DNA of 64,000 nt from Marispirochaeta sp. GTDB lineage: Bacteria; Spirochaetota; Spirochaetia; JC444; Marispirochaetaceae. The position numbers and the translations under genes were made by a program. The number at the start of each line of letters is the position of its first letter. Position 1 is the first letter of the stretch. The stretch spans positions 372,001 to 436,000 of the forward strand of contig NZ_OY764211.1 of NCBI RefSeq assembly GCF_963668165.1, written 5' to 3'. This document shows, piece after piece, positions 1 to 8,281 of the stretch. Under the pieces are notes generated by a model. That model saw nothing but the letters and a program-made list of their open reading frames with translations. It made no database searches and had not been told where the DNA came from.

Positions 1-724
1 CGACAAAAACGGACTCAGCGCCAAGCTGCATCATCAGGGCAGCGTCCGCGGGAGTAGCTACCCCGCCGGCGGAGAAATTGGGCACCGGCAGTTTTCCGCT
101 TTCAGCAATCTCCACTATAAGATCATAAGGCGCACCAAGATTCCTGGCTTCCGTCATTAGCTCTTCCCGGGGCAGTATGGTCAAATGCCGGATACCGTCC
201 ATAACGGTCCGCATATGGCGTACAGCTTCTACTACATCTCCTGTACCGGCTTCTCCCTTGGTCCGGATCATGGCAGCTCCTTCGCCGATTCGACGCAGAG
301 CCTCTCCCAAATCGCGGCAGCCGCAGACAAAAGGCACCTTGAAACTGTGCTTTTCCACGTGGTACGCATTATCCGCAGGAGTAAGTACTTCGCTTTCGTC
401 GATAAAATCCACTCCCAGGGCTTCGAGAATCTGGGCTTCAACAAAGTGGCCTATACGACATTTAGCCATTACGGGAATGGAGACCGCTTCCTGTATTTCC
501 TGAATCATCTTCGGGTCCGACATGCGGGCCACTCCGCCGGTTGCCCGGATGTCTGCGGGAACCCGCTCCAGGGCCATTACAGCCGCTGCACCGGCATCTT
601 CCGCGATTTTCGCGTGGTCAGGGGTAACAACGTCCATGATAACGCCGCCCTTGAGCATCTCCGCGAGGCCAACTTTATTCCGCCATGTTGCCTGCTGCCT
701 GCTCGACCAATTTTGTTCAGCCAT
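1..724 (-). CDS. pdxS: PdxS, PLP synthase lyase subunit (3' end beyond window)
   Basis: Synthase subunit of the DXP-independent pyridoxal 5'-phosphate pathway. With PdxT it makes PLP from ribose 5-phosphate, glyceraldehyde 3-phosphate and glutamine-derived ammonia. The reverse strand translates from ATG at 724 as [20 protein letters not shown] without a stop to the window edge. It contains the family blocks [54 protein letters not shown] and, near the edge, [19 protein letters not shown], with about 50 C-terminal residues missing. An AGAGGAC ribosome site lies just upstream. Open frames on the other strand here are shadows. It is divergent from a PLP homeostasis gene, so the pair forms a vitamin B6 locus. 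Confidence 0.95.
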   Translation of the reverse strand, partial: MAEQNWSSRQQATWRNKVGLAEMLKGGVIMDVVTPDHAKIAEDAGAAAVMALERVPADIRATGGVARMSDPKMIQEIQEAVSIPVMAKCRIGHFVEAQILEALGVDFIDESEVLTPADNAYHVEKHSFKVPFVCGCRDLGEALRRIGEGAAMIRTKGEAGTGDVVEAVRHMRTVMDGIRHLTILPREELMTEARNLGAPYDLIVEIAESGKLPVPNFSAGGVATPADAALMMQLGAESVFV

Positions 725-868
725 TTTTTTCGTCCTCTGTTCTATAGGGATCAGCAATTGCCGTAGTATAATAATTCTAGGTCAAAATAGGTCAGAAGGA
801 CTGAAAAGTCAAGAAGCTCCTCCAGGGTTCCTCTTTCCTCTCTTTTGTTATGCTGGTACAATTACAAG

Positions 869-1549
869 GTGATTCGGGAGAACCTTGCAAAAATAGAAGA
901 ACGTCTGGAAAATGCGCTGAACCGGGCCGGCCGCAGCCGCAGTGAGCTGCGCCTTATGGCGGTGTCCAAAACCCGGCCGGTAGAGCTGATACAGGAGGCC
1001 TGCGAGGCAGGTTTACGCTTGTTCGGAGAGAACCGGGTGCTCGAAGCAGCGGAAAAGTTCACTGGACGCTTTCCTGATGTGGAGTTGCATCTTATAGGTC
1101 ACATTCAGAGGAACAAAGCGAAAAAGGCCGTTGAAACCGCCGGGTGTATTCAGTCTGTTGATGCAGTTCGTACAGTTAATGCGCTGGACAAACACGCGGC
1201 TGAAATCGACCGTGTAGTAAACATCCTGGTGGAGGTTAATACCGGGGGAGAAAACGCCAAACAGGGGGTACGGAAGGATGACGCCGTTTTCTCCCTGATC
1301 GATTCCATTCTGGAGAGACAAAACATAAAGCTTCAGGGACTGATGACCATGGCCCCTTTTACCGATGACAGCGACCGCATACGAGAATGTTTTTGTTCCC
1401 TCTACAATCTGCGGCAGAGATGCATGGACCGCTATGGCGCAGAGTTTTTTGAAATCCTTTCCATGGGTATGACCAACGATTATGAAATCGCCGTAGAAGA
1501 AGGATCAACCCTGGTGCGGATAGGAACAGCCCTGTTCGGGGCGCGTTAA
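869..1549 (+). CDS. yggS: YggS/PLPBP family PLP homeostasis protein
   Basis: Single-domain PLP-binding protein with the fold of alanine racemase domain I. Members bind PLP but have no known catalytic turnover, and buffer free PLP. Visible blocks are LMAVSKTRPVELIQEA with the Schiff-base lysine, LFGENRVLEA, LHLIGHIQRNKAKKA, VNTGGENAKQGV, LQGLMTMAP, LSMGMTNDYEIAVEEGST and a terminal VRIGTALFGAR. I prefer the GTG at 869 because it gives the usual VIRENLAKIEERL N-terminus; an ATG eight codons upstream would add MLCWYNYK, which the family lacks. It is divergent from pdxS, which fits a shared role in B6 metabolism. Confidence 0.93.
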   Translation: MIRENLAKIEERLENALNRAGRSRSELRLMAVSKTRPVELIQEACEAGLRLFGENRVLEAAEKFTGRFPDVELHLIGHIQRNKAKKAVETAGCIQSVDAVRTVNALDKHAAEIDRVVNILVEVNTGGENAKQGVRKDDAVFSLIDSILERQNIKLQGLMTMAPFTDDSDRIRECFCSLYNLRQRCMDRYGAEFFEILSMGMTNDYEIAVEEGSTLVRIGTALFGAR

Positions 1550-1562
1550 GCAGGAAAGCCTG

Positions 1563-1892
1563 ATGAGAAAGACTTTTTGTATGCTGCTGGCAATCCTCTT
1601 CGTAATCGTATCATCGGGAATACTTGCTGCTGAAGAGATCGAACCAATCCCTTATGAAAAAGACGAGTTTCCCCAGCCCCTCCGTGATTTACGCCGTGGA
1701 GAGATCATATTTTTCGGTTCCGTCCCCATAACCTTTTTGCTTTCCGGTCTCAGTTGGGAGATAGGTCAGGCCGTAGCGGGCGATTCCTACCCCTTTTCTG
1801 ACAGTCAGCATACCTACAATATCCTGATTACCGCCGGCACCCTCTCGTTGGGGATCGCTTTGCTCGACTATATTATTGGCCGGTTGAACTAG
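1563..1892 (+). CDS. Small exported or membrane protein, function unknown
   Basis: A 109-residue protein I do not recognise. An N-terminal basic-hydrophobic segment (residues 1-23, ending around GILAAEE) looks like a Sec signal or anchor. Two further hydrophobic stretches follow at about residues 50-66 (IIFFGSVPITFLLSGLSW) and 85-105. The spacing from yggS is 13 bp and to the pseudouridine synthase 7-13 bp, so it is probably co-transcribed with both. Inner-membrane location is inferred from the hydrophobic segments only. Confidence 0.7.
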   Translation: MRKTFCMLLAILFVIVSSGILAAEEIEPIPYEKDEFPQPLRDLRRGEIIFFGSVPITFLLSGLSWEIGQAVAGDSYPFSDSQHTYNILITAGTLSLGIALLDYIIGRLN

Positions 1893-1905
1893 GCACTTCA
1901 TGATT

Positions 1906-2808
1906 ATGTATGATTTTTGCGTTCTACGGGACTACAGGCGTTCTGCAAGGGTAGACCAGTTTATCAGCGACGAGATAGGACTGATAAGCCGCAATCAACT
2001 CAAACAGCGGGTCAAGGATCTGAAGATTAATGATCGCGCGGCCAAGCTGTCCCGTAAGGTTGCCCCTGGAGACAGAATCCGGCTGGAACTTGAAACTCCC
2101 CCCAGGATTGACCTTGTACCGGAAGAAATCCCTTTGAATATCCTCTACGAGAATGAGCGGGTAATAGTGGTAAACAAACCCCAGGGCCTGGTCGTGCACC
2201 CCGCGCCGGGGAACTACACGGGGACCCTGGTACACGGACTTCTGTACTATCGGGAGATTGAAGCCGATGAGGAGGATTTTCGCCCGGGAATAGTCCACCG
2301 TCTGGACAAGGATACCAGCGGGGTCCTTATAACCGCCAAAGACCAGGAGGCCCATGAGTTCCTCTCCAGACAGTTTCAGGAGAAGACCACCCGCAAGGTG
2401 TATTTTGCCATCTGCCGCGGCAGTATGGAAACCACGGAAGGAAAGGTAGAGGACCGCCTCGGCCGTTCAGACCGAAACAGGCAGCTCTTTACAGCGGTAA
2501 GCCGGGGCGGAAAGCCTGCTCTTACAAGGTACCGGGTTTTAAGACGCTGGAAAAACGCGAGTTTCGTAGCCCTTTTTCCGGCCACCGGGCGTACCCATCA
2601 GCTCCGGGTCCACATGCGGAGTATCGGACACCCTATTCTGGGAGACCCTCTCTACGGAGCGGGAGAGAAAGACGGCTGCAGCCTGATGCTGCATGCATTT
2701 TCACTGAAGATTGTTTTACCCGGTGCTGCAGGAGTTTCCTGTTTTCGTGCTCCCCTGCCTGAGCGTTTCGGGACTGTTATTCGGCATCTTGCTGCAGAAA
2801 GGGGTTAA
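1906..2808 (+). CDS. rluD: RluA/RluD-family 23S rRNA pseudouridine synthase
   Basis: Isomerises uridines in large-subunit rRNA. An S4-like N-terminal domain (about residues 12-75, RVDQFISDEI ... LKINDRAAKLSRKVAPGDRI) precedes the catalytic domain. The active-site block HRLDKDTSGVLITAKD carries the nucleophilic aspartate, and its HRLDKDT form is closer to RluD than to RluA or RluC. VVNKPQGLVVHPAPGN and ATGRTHQLRVHMRSIGHPILGD are also diagnostic. Two ATGs sit two codons apart (1900 and 1906) and the sequence does not choose firmly between them. The 3' end overlaps the convergent MBL gene by 32 bp. Confidence 0.9.
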   Translation: MYDFCVLRDYRRSARVDQFISDEIGLISRNQLKQRVKDLKINDRAAKLSRKVAPGDRIRLELETPPRIDLVPEEIPLNILYENERVIVVNKPQGLVVHPAPGNYTGTLVHGLLYYREIEADEEDFRPGIVHRLDKDTSGVLITAKDQEAHEFLSRQFQEKTTRKVYFAICRGSMETTEGKVEDRLGRSDRNRQLFTAVSRGGKPALTRYRVLRRWKNASFVALFPATGRTHQLRVHMRSIGHPILGDPLYGAGEKDGCSLMLHAFSLKIVLPGAAGVSCFRAPLPERFGTVIRHLAAERG

Positions 2809-3346
2809 AGCGGCGTTCGGCTTCCAGGGTACTAGGCGGACCATGACCGGGATACAGCGTACCATCCGGGATAGAGAGAAGTTTCTGTTGAATTCCCTGA
2901 ATAAGCAGGGCCCGGGCATAACGGTTAGGAGTAGAACCGATACCCCCCGCTAAAAGCACATCCCCCGTAAAAAAGCAGGAACCGATGCGGTAAACCAGGG
3001 AATCGCTTGAATGTCCGGGAATTTCGATACTTTCTACCCTGATTCCACCCAACTCTATAGAGTCTCCATCTTTCAGCTGCTTTGAATCCCTGTCCAGAAG
3101 ATGCAAGGATCCTCCAAACACTTCGGCAGGGTAGATTTTTAAAAGGGTGCGGCCGCCGCGAATATGAGATTCATGATTATGGGTTACCAGAATGTAGCGG
3201 ATAGAATAGCCGTTTTTTTCTATAAGCCGCAGCACGGGAACATCCATGATCCCTGGATCGATCATGATTGCTTCTCCGCCGCCGGGCGGACCGACAAGGT
3301 AGGAGTTTGAAAAACTGACAAAGGAAAAATGGGTAAAAATTTTCAT
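2777..3346 (-). CDS. MBL-fold metallo-hydrolase with altered zinc motif
   Basis: A 189-residue single-domain metallo-beta-lactamase-fold protein of the glyoxalase-II-like type. Metal ligands expected in the family are seen at THNHESH (residues 55-61), GHSSDS, FFTGDVLL and YPGHGPPS. The first motif is normally HxHxDH, but here the aspartate position is Ser60, so the second metal site may be altered. The ATG overlaps the TGA of the upstream pentapeptide gene by four bases, so the two are translationally coupled. The substrate cannot be read from the sequence. Confidence 0.88.
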   Translation of the reverse strand: MKIFTHFSFVSFSNSYLVGPPGGGEAIMIDPGIMDVPVLRLIEKNGYSIRYILVTHNHESHIRGGRTLLKIYPAEVFGGSLHLLDRDSKQLKDGDSIELGGIRVESIEIPGHSSDSLVYRIGSCFFTGDVLLAGGIGSTPNRYARALLIQGIQQKLLSIPDGTLYPGHGPPSTLEAERRFNPFLQQDAE

Positions 3347-3945
3347 GTTTCGTTTTGCACGGCAGCAAACACCGCTTCCTCATAATTTGAGTACTTAAAA
3401 TTGACCTTGTCCCGCCGGGTGTTCACGTAGCTCACTTTTTTAAGGTTACAGTCTATGAAGCGGACCTCTTCCAGATGGGAGGTGACGAAACTGGAATAGT
3501 ACAGATCTGAATCGCTGAAGTTGACCCGGAATCCATGCATACCATTAAAGTTGGAATGGAGAATATCTGAGCCTTGAAAATCGCATTCCCTGAAGTCGGC
3601 CCCGCAAAAGACACTGTAACGGATTTCGCAGCCTGAAAAACGGCAGTTCTCAAAACGGGCGTTGGAAAAAAAACAGCCCTGGATCATGCTTTTTTCCAGG
3701 CTGCAGTCCACAAAGACGGCGCCGTCAAAAATGCAGTCCGTAAAACGGTGCCCTTCCAAATTGATTCCAGAAAAGGTGATGCCGGCCAGACAGATATCGC
3801 TGTGGTCTTCACTGCCGGCAAGAAAGTCCTGTGCCAATTCTGACTGTTTCTGCGGTTCCGGCAGGTGCTGTGCGCAAAACCGTGAAAAACTTAAAGCTGT
3901 GTTCTCACAGCCGCTAAAGGCGCATTCGGCCTTACTTGTATCCAT
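3343..3945 (-). CDS. Pentapeptide-repeat protein
   Basis: A 200-residue protein whose middle (about residues 50-190) is built of A(D/N)LxX-type pentapeptides, for example FSGCEIRYSVFCGADFRECD and related runs. Such repeats form a right-handed quadrilateral beta-helix. The N-terminus contains two Cys-containing segments (AECAFSGCEN and FSRFCAQHLP) that could be a small metal-binding lead-in. Quinolone-resistance proteins of this fold mimic DNA, but nothing here shows that role. It is the first gene of a two-gene operon with the MBL protein, joined by an ATGA overlap. Confidence 0.85.
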   Translation of the reverse strand: MDTSKAECAFSGCENTALSFSRFCAQHLPEPQKQSELAQDFLAGSEDHSDICLAGITFSGINLEGHRFTDCIFDGAVFVDCSLEKSMIQGCFFSNARFENCRFSGCEIRYSVFCGADFRECDFQGSDILHSNFNGMHGFRVNFSDSDLYYSSFVTSHLEEVRFIDCNLKKVSYVNTRRDKVNFKYSNYEEAVFAAVQNET

Positions 3946-4070
3946 GCTTATAGCTTAAAAAAAAGCGGAGCTCTGTACAAGATTAAATCATGAAATACCG
4001 TCGGCAACTTGAAGTCCAGCCTTAAATTCTATACTATTCGCCAAGCGGATTTTTTCTGACCCGCCGCGTG

Positions 4071-4081
4071 AAGGGTATAAT
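4071..4081 (+). promoter_or_regulatory. Probable promoter -10 for the PUR-domain gene
   Basis: A consensus TATAAT occurs at 4076-4081, 20 bases before the ATG at 4102. The -35 region is weak (TCTGAC at 4055-4060, 15-bp spacer). A purine-rich ribosome site (AAGGTAAGGGTAGG) follows. The -10 is exact, but the overall promoter call is moderate. Confidence 0.4.
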
Positions 4082-4101
4082 TAAAGGTAAGGGTAGGTAA
4101 T

Positions 4102-4350
4102 ATGGGTATTCGCGGGGAAGTATTTTCATCGAAAACATCGGTAGGCAAACGAACCTATTTTTTTAATGTCAAAGAAAACAGGCATGGTGATCTCTTTCTG
4201 AACATTGTAGAGAGCAAAAAACACGAAGGAACCGGTTTTGAACGCCATTCGGTCATCGTTTTTAACGAAGACCTGGAGAGCTTTGCCGAAGAGCTGCAAA
4301 AAGCAGTTGGCTTTATGCAAAGCCACGGCGGCACCAAGGCGGAATCGTAA
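4102..4350 (+). CDS. bpuR: PUR-alpha-like nucleic-acid-binding protein (DUF3276, BpuR type)
   Basis: An 82-residue single PUR domain: MGIRGEVFSSKTSVGKRTYFF, then RHGDLFLNIVESKK and a C-terminal helix FAEELQKAVGFMQS. The Borrelia homologue BpuR binds single-stranded nucleic acid and RNA and acts as a post-transcriptional regulator; by homology this protein is probably a global nucleic-acid-binding regulator. It is single-copy and short as in the family. The stop codon directly abuts the last base of convergent rnhB, with no spacer and no obvious hairpin between them. Confidence 0.88.
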   Translation: MGIRGEVFSSKTSVGKRTYFFNVKENRHGDLFLNIVESKKHEGTGFERHSVIVFNEDLESFAEELQKAVGFMQSHGGTKAES

Positions 4351-4899
4351 CTACCTGACCCGGAAGCTCAGTCTCTGGATCGGGCTCGGCCCCAGCCTGA
4401 GGCATACCTCCCGGTGTGCCTGGGTCGGGTATCCTTTGTGCTTTTCGTAGCCGTACTTCGGTTCGAACCACGAGTATCTGATCATCCACCGGTCTCGAAC
4501 AACCTTGGCGGCGATCGATGCCGCCATTACTTCCGGGATCTTGGTATCTGCCTTAACTAAAGCCCGGGCGGGAACGGGAAGACGCGGTATATGCAGTCCG
4601 TCTACGATAACCTCATCGGGCTTATACCTAAGGGCATCGAAGGCCCGGGACATGGCCAGAAGTGAGGCTTTGTGGATGTTTTCCCGGTCAATCTCTTCCG
4701 GCCATGACCAGCCGATACCGAAGGGAACATCCATGGCCAACATCCTTGCGAAGGCAGCCTCCCGGGCGGAGGGACTCATCCGTTTTGAATCTTTCAGGAT
4801 TTCCCTGGGAAAACCATGAGGAAGGATTACCGCCGCGGCGCTTACCGGTCCCGCTATAGGCCCCCTGCCAGCCTCGTCGATACCGCATATTATGCTCAT
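4351..4899 (-). CDS. rnhB: Ribonuclease HII
   Basis: Removes RNA from RNA-DNA hybrids and misincorporated ribonucleotides. The metal-binding motif GIDEAGRGPIAGP is at the N-terminus, a second acidic site is in VIVDGLHIPRLP, and IPEVMAASIAAKVVRDRWM carries the later catalytic residues. The C-terminus YGYEKHKGYPTQAHREVCLRLGPSPIQR is typical. I chose the ATG at 4899 (MSIICGIDEAG). A longer frame from a TTG at 4962 adds 21 residues not seen in the family, although a GGGAGG lies there. Confidence 0.93.
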   Translation of the reverse strand: MSIICGIDEAGRGPIAGPVSAAAVILPHGFPREILKDSKRMSPSAREAAFARMLAMDVPFGIGWSWPEEIDRENIHKASLLAMSRAFDALRYKPDEVIVDGLHIPRLPVPARALVKADTKIPEVMAASIAAKVVRDRWMIRYSWFEPKYGYEKHKGYPTQAHREVCLRLGPSPIQRLSFRVR

Positions 4900-5059
4900 A
4901 CTCAGGATACTAAACCGGGGAAAAAAGGGAATCAAGGGGAATGAAGAAATGGCCTCCCTCAACTTGACGATTCAGATCAGCTAGTGTTAGATAGTAGCAG
5001 TAGGTAGAATAAGTGTTTCAAACAATAATCCAGACGATGCGAAAACAGGAACGAAGTAA

Positions 5060-7909
5060 GTGTTCTTAAAAAATATCGAAGTCTTCGGCTTTAAATCCTT
5101 TGCCGACAGGGTAAAAATTGATTTCTCTCCCGGAATTTCCGCTCTTCTTGGACCCAATGGATGCGGAAAGAGTAACGTTGTGGACGCCATCAAGTGGGTG
5201 CTTGGGGAACAGGCCTCCAGAAGCCTGCGGGCGGAACGCATGGAAGATGTCATCTTTAACGGCACCGAGCAGCGCAAAGCCCTGAATGTTGCGGAGGTTA
5301 CCCTCACCTTGAGCAACGACGAAGGAGTCCTGCCCATGGATATGCCGGAGATCGCCATCAAGCGCCGTTTATATCGTTCCGGAGAAAGCGAGTACTTTGT
5401 CAATAACACTCCAGTAAAACTCAGGGAGCTGCGAGAACTCTTTTTCGATACCGGGGTTGGAAAGTCTTCCTACTCGATAATGGAGCAGGGAAAGATTGAC
5501 CAGATTCTTTCCAACAAGCCGGAAGAAAGGCGCTATATTTTTGAAGAGGCAGCCGGAATTACCAAATTCAAGGTAAAAGGCGCTGAGGCGGAGCGGAAGC
5601 TCACCAGAACCGAAGAAAACATGCGACAGGTCGACGGCATTCTGGGCGAAGTAAAGCGCTCCTACGATTCACTTAAAAAGCAGGCGGAAAAAACCGAACA
5701 GTACCGCCAGTTTCGGGAGAACATCTTTGAACTGGAGCTTAAAATACAGCTCCTGAAGCTGAAGGGCTTTCTTGAGGATGAACTGGCCAAAGAGAATCAG
5801 CTTAAAGAAAAAAGCGCCCTCAGGGATTCCATCAAGACGGCGATCGACACAATAAACGAGTCCCTGGAGGAGAACCTGGACCAGGTCAACTCCATGGAGT
5901 CCTCGCTGATCGAAAATCAGAAGATGCTTTATGGTATAGACGTGGAGAAGGGGAACCTCCAGAACCAGCAGTCCATTATACAGGAACGCAGGGGCGAACT
6001 GCACCGTCATCTTGAATACTGCAAAAACCGTCAGACCCAGTTGAAAGAGCAGAAGGCTGAGTTTGAGGCTTCCCTCAAGGAGAAGCAGGAAGTCCTGGAA
6101 GACCTGAAAAAGCGTCACACCTCCATAGATAAGAACATAATTGAGTTCGATGAACGCATAAACAGCTCCCAGGCGATAATCCGGAATAACGAAAAGGTCA
6201 TAGCTGAACGGGAAGAACAGATTGTTACAAACGAGACCGCTGTCAACGATCTCCAGGACCAATTGAGGGCTATAACAGACGATATCGTTGGCCAGCTGGA
6301 CCAGAAACTGGAGGAGAGCGGTTATTCCCACGGAGAGCGAATGCGGGTAGAGGCTGCCGTGCGGGACAGGATAGAACGTATCCGGATCCACATTAAGGGC
6401 AAGCTTGACCTGGTGGGAGACCTCGGCGCGATTTCCGAGATCGGAGAACGGGAGCGCAGCGATCTGGCCTTATCTATCCGTACCGGACTCACTGATGCCC
6501 TCGGCGGAATTGATGAACTGCAGCAGGAGTTCAAGCACTACACAGAGACTATTCCGGCCTTTCTCGATGATTTTCTGGCTCCAGAAGGGACCATGACCAG
6601 AAAGCGGAACATTGACGAACAGATTGAATCTACCCGAATAAAAATTTCCGCCGATAAGGAGCAGATTATCCGCCTGCAACAGGAAAACCGGAACCTTTTC
6701 GGCAAAATAGAAGAGTACCGGAGTACCCTGCAGGATCTGAAGATCTCAAAAGCCAAGGTATCCGCGCAAATAACTGCTGCCGAGGATGCCCGTGCTTTAA
6801 CCGAGAAGGAGATTTCCTCCACGGTGGCCGCCATGGAGGAAAACCGGGAAGACATGGAAGAGACCGGCATAAAGCTGACTTCCACAGAAAAGCGGATAAG
6901 CGAACTGAAGGACCGGCATAACGCAATTCTGGATGAGGAAAAGAAGCTGCGCAAAAGCCTGGACGAACTGGAAAAGGGAATCAGCCTGCGCAATAAGGAC
7001 GCCCTGCAGAAGGAGAAAAGCCTTAAGGACAGAATGTCGCAGCTTGCCCAGACCCAAAGTCAGGTAGAGAGGATCCATGTGGATCTGTCGGCGGTAAAGA
7101 CGGAGATTCGTAACCTGTTTGAAAACTTTCGGGAGAAACACTCCAGAGATCTTACCGAGTTCGAGGACCGCATGTACGAGATCCGGGAGGACGCAAAGAT
7201 CCTGAGGGAAAACCTCGGCAGCGCCCGTGAACAACTTCGAGGGCTAGGCCACGTAAACCTTATGGCCCCGGAGGAGTTTGCTGAAGTCAAGGAACGCTAC
7301 GATTTTCTGGAAACCCAGCTGCAGGACCTGCGGAAGGCCCGGGAAGACTTAAACGCGATCACAAAGCAGATCCGGACCGAGTCTACCGAGCTTTTCCTGG
7401 CGACCTACGAGAAGATAAAAAAGAATTTTCATGTTACCTTCCGCAGACTCTTCGGCGGCGGCAGGGGAGAACTCAAGCTGACCGATCCCGACCAGGTACT
7501 GACCTCGGGAATCGAGATTTTTGCCCAGCCCCCGGGAAAAAGGCTGGAGAACATAACCCTGCTGTCCGGCGGCGAGCGTTCCCTTACAGCGGTGGCCCTT
7601 CTTTTTGCCACCTACATGGTCCGGCCCTCACCTTTCTGTATTCTCGACGAAATAGACGCGGCTCTGGACGAAAACAACGTCGGCCGCTTTGTAACCATGC
7701 TGATGGAGTTTGCAAACTCTTCCCAGTTTATTGTAATTACCCATAACAAAAAAACGGTGGCCGGGGCCCAGACTCTGTTGGGTATCACCATGGAAGAATC
7801 GGGTATCTCCAAGATTATCGCTATTCGGGTAGATAAAGGCGGCAGCCTGAAACCGGTTCCCGATGACGAGTCGGATGAGCTTGACCTGGATTTGGACGAA
7901 GAGGAGTAA
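5060..7909 (+). CDS. smc: SMC chromosome-segregation ATPase, short form without a recognisable hinge
   Basis: Condensin ATPase that organises and segregates the chromosome. The head halves are intact: Walker A GPNGCGKSN (residues 31-39), the block VDAIKWVLGEQASRSLR, the ABC signature LLSGGERSLTAVALLFATYM (about 833-852) and Walker B PFCILDEIDAALDENN (about 856-871). Between them are long coiled coils. At 949 residues it is much shorter than the roughly 1,150-1,200 of standard bacterial SMC. The middle (about 420-520, LVGDLGAISEIGERERSDLA then LGGIDELQQEF) lacks the conserved glycine-rich hinge. The start is GTG behind GGAACGAAG. The acidic tail (DDESDELDLDLDEEE) is unusual. It is followed by two small genes in the same direction. 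Confidence 0.93.
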   Translation: MFLKNIEVFGFKSFADRVKIDFSPGISALLGPNGCGKSNVVDAIKWVLGEQASRSLRAERMEDVIFNGTEQRKALNVAEVTLTLSNDEGVLPMDMPEIAIKRRLYRSGESEYFVNNTPVKLRELRELFFDTGVGKSSYSIMEQGKIDQILSNKPEERRYIFEEAAGITKFKVKGAEAERKLTRTEENMRQVDGILGEVKRSYDSLKKQAEKTEQYRQFRENIFELELKIQLLKLKGFLEDELAKENQLKEKSALRDSIKTAIDTINESLEENLDQVNSMESSLIENQKMLYGIDVEKGNLQNQQSIIQERRGELHRHLEYCKNRQTQLKEQKAEFEASLKEKQEVLEDLKKRHTSIDKNIIEFDERINSSQAIIRNNEKVIAEREEQIVTNETAVNDLQDQLRAITDDIVGQLDQKLEESGYSHGERMRVEAAVRDRIERIRIHIKGKLDLVGDLGAISEIGERERSDLALSIRTGLTDALGGIDELQQEFKHYTETIPAFLDDFLAPEGTMTRKRNIDEQIESTRIKISADKEQIIRLQQENRNLFGKIEEYRSTLQDLKISKAKVSAQITAAEDARALTEKEISSTVAAMEENREDMEETGIKLTSTEKRISELKDRHNAILDEEKKLRKSLDELEKGISLRNKDALQKEKSLKDRMSQLAQTQSQVERIHVDLSAVKTEIRNLFENFREKHSRDLTEFEDRMYEIREDAKILRENLGSAREQLRGLGHVNLMAPEEFAEVKERYDFLETQLQDLRKAREDLNAITKQIRTESTELFLATYEKIKKNFHVTFRRLFGGGRGELKLTDPDQVLTSGIEIFAQPPGKRLENITLLSGGERSLTAVALLFATYMVRPSPFCILDEIDAALDENNVGRFVTMLMEFANSSQFIVITHNKKTVAGAQTLLGITMEESGISKIIAIRVDKGGSLKPVPDDESDELDLDLDEEE

Positions 7910-7918
7910 GCTGCACAC

Positions 7919-8281
7919 ATGCCCAGAGGCGCTGACTGGATACATGGACTCCCGAAAGGTGTACGGATATATATCCTGGCAGTAGCAGGTATTGCTCTTG
8001 TATCTGTAGTTGGACTGCTGATCTTCTATTCCCCCCATAAGCAGCTGGAGAAGAAAGTTCTGACCTCTAACGACGGCGGAACTGTCTATACCCGTCTGCT
8101 CCTGCCGCAGGAGAAGACGGGGCTGATCGCTAATGAACATGTACCATTGCGTTCCCGCCGCGAACAGTGGACCGGCGAACAGGTAAAGCGTTACTGGATT
8201 CCTCCGCAATCGATAGTTCTGGAGTTGCTGAAGGAAGAGAACCATGCTTTATTGGAGGAAATCTTTGATTCTGTCCCCTAA
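7919..8281 (+). CDS. Single-pass membrane protein, unknown
   Basis: A 120-residue protein with one hydrophobic segment at about residues 17-36 (YILAVAGIALVSVVGLLIFY) and a hydrophilic remainder, probably extracytoplasmic. I recognise no domain. It lies 9 bp after smc and its 3' end overlaps the next gene by 38 bp in another frame, so the pair is probably translated together. The function is unknown; co-transcription with smc does not by itself imply a role in segregation. Confidence 0.65.
   Translation: MPRGADWIHGLPKGVRIYILAVAGIALVSVVGLLIFYSPHKQLEKKVLTSNDGGTVYTRLLLPQEKTGLIANEHVPLRSRREQWTGEQVKRYWIPPQSIVLELLKEENHALLEEIFDSVP

Noticed and set aside
185..766. Long plus-strand open frames over the first 760 bases
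   Set aside because: They are antisense to pdxS, whose conserved blocks are unmistakable on the minus strand.
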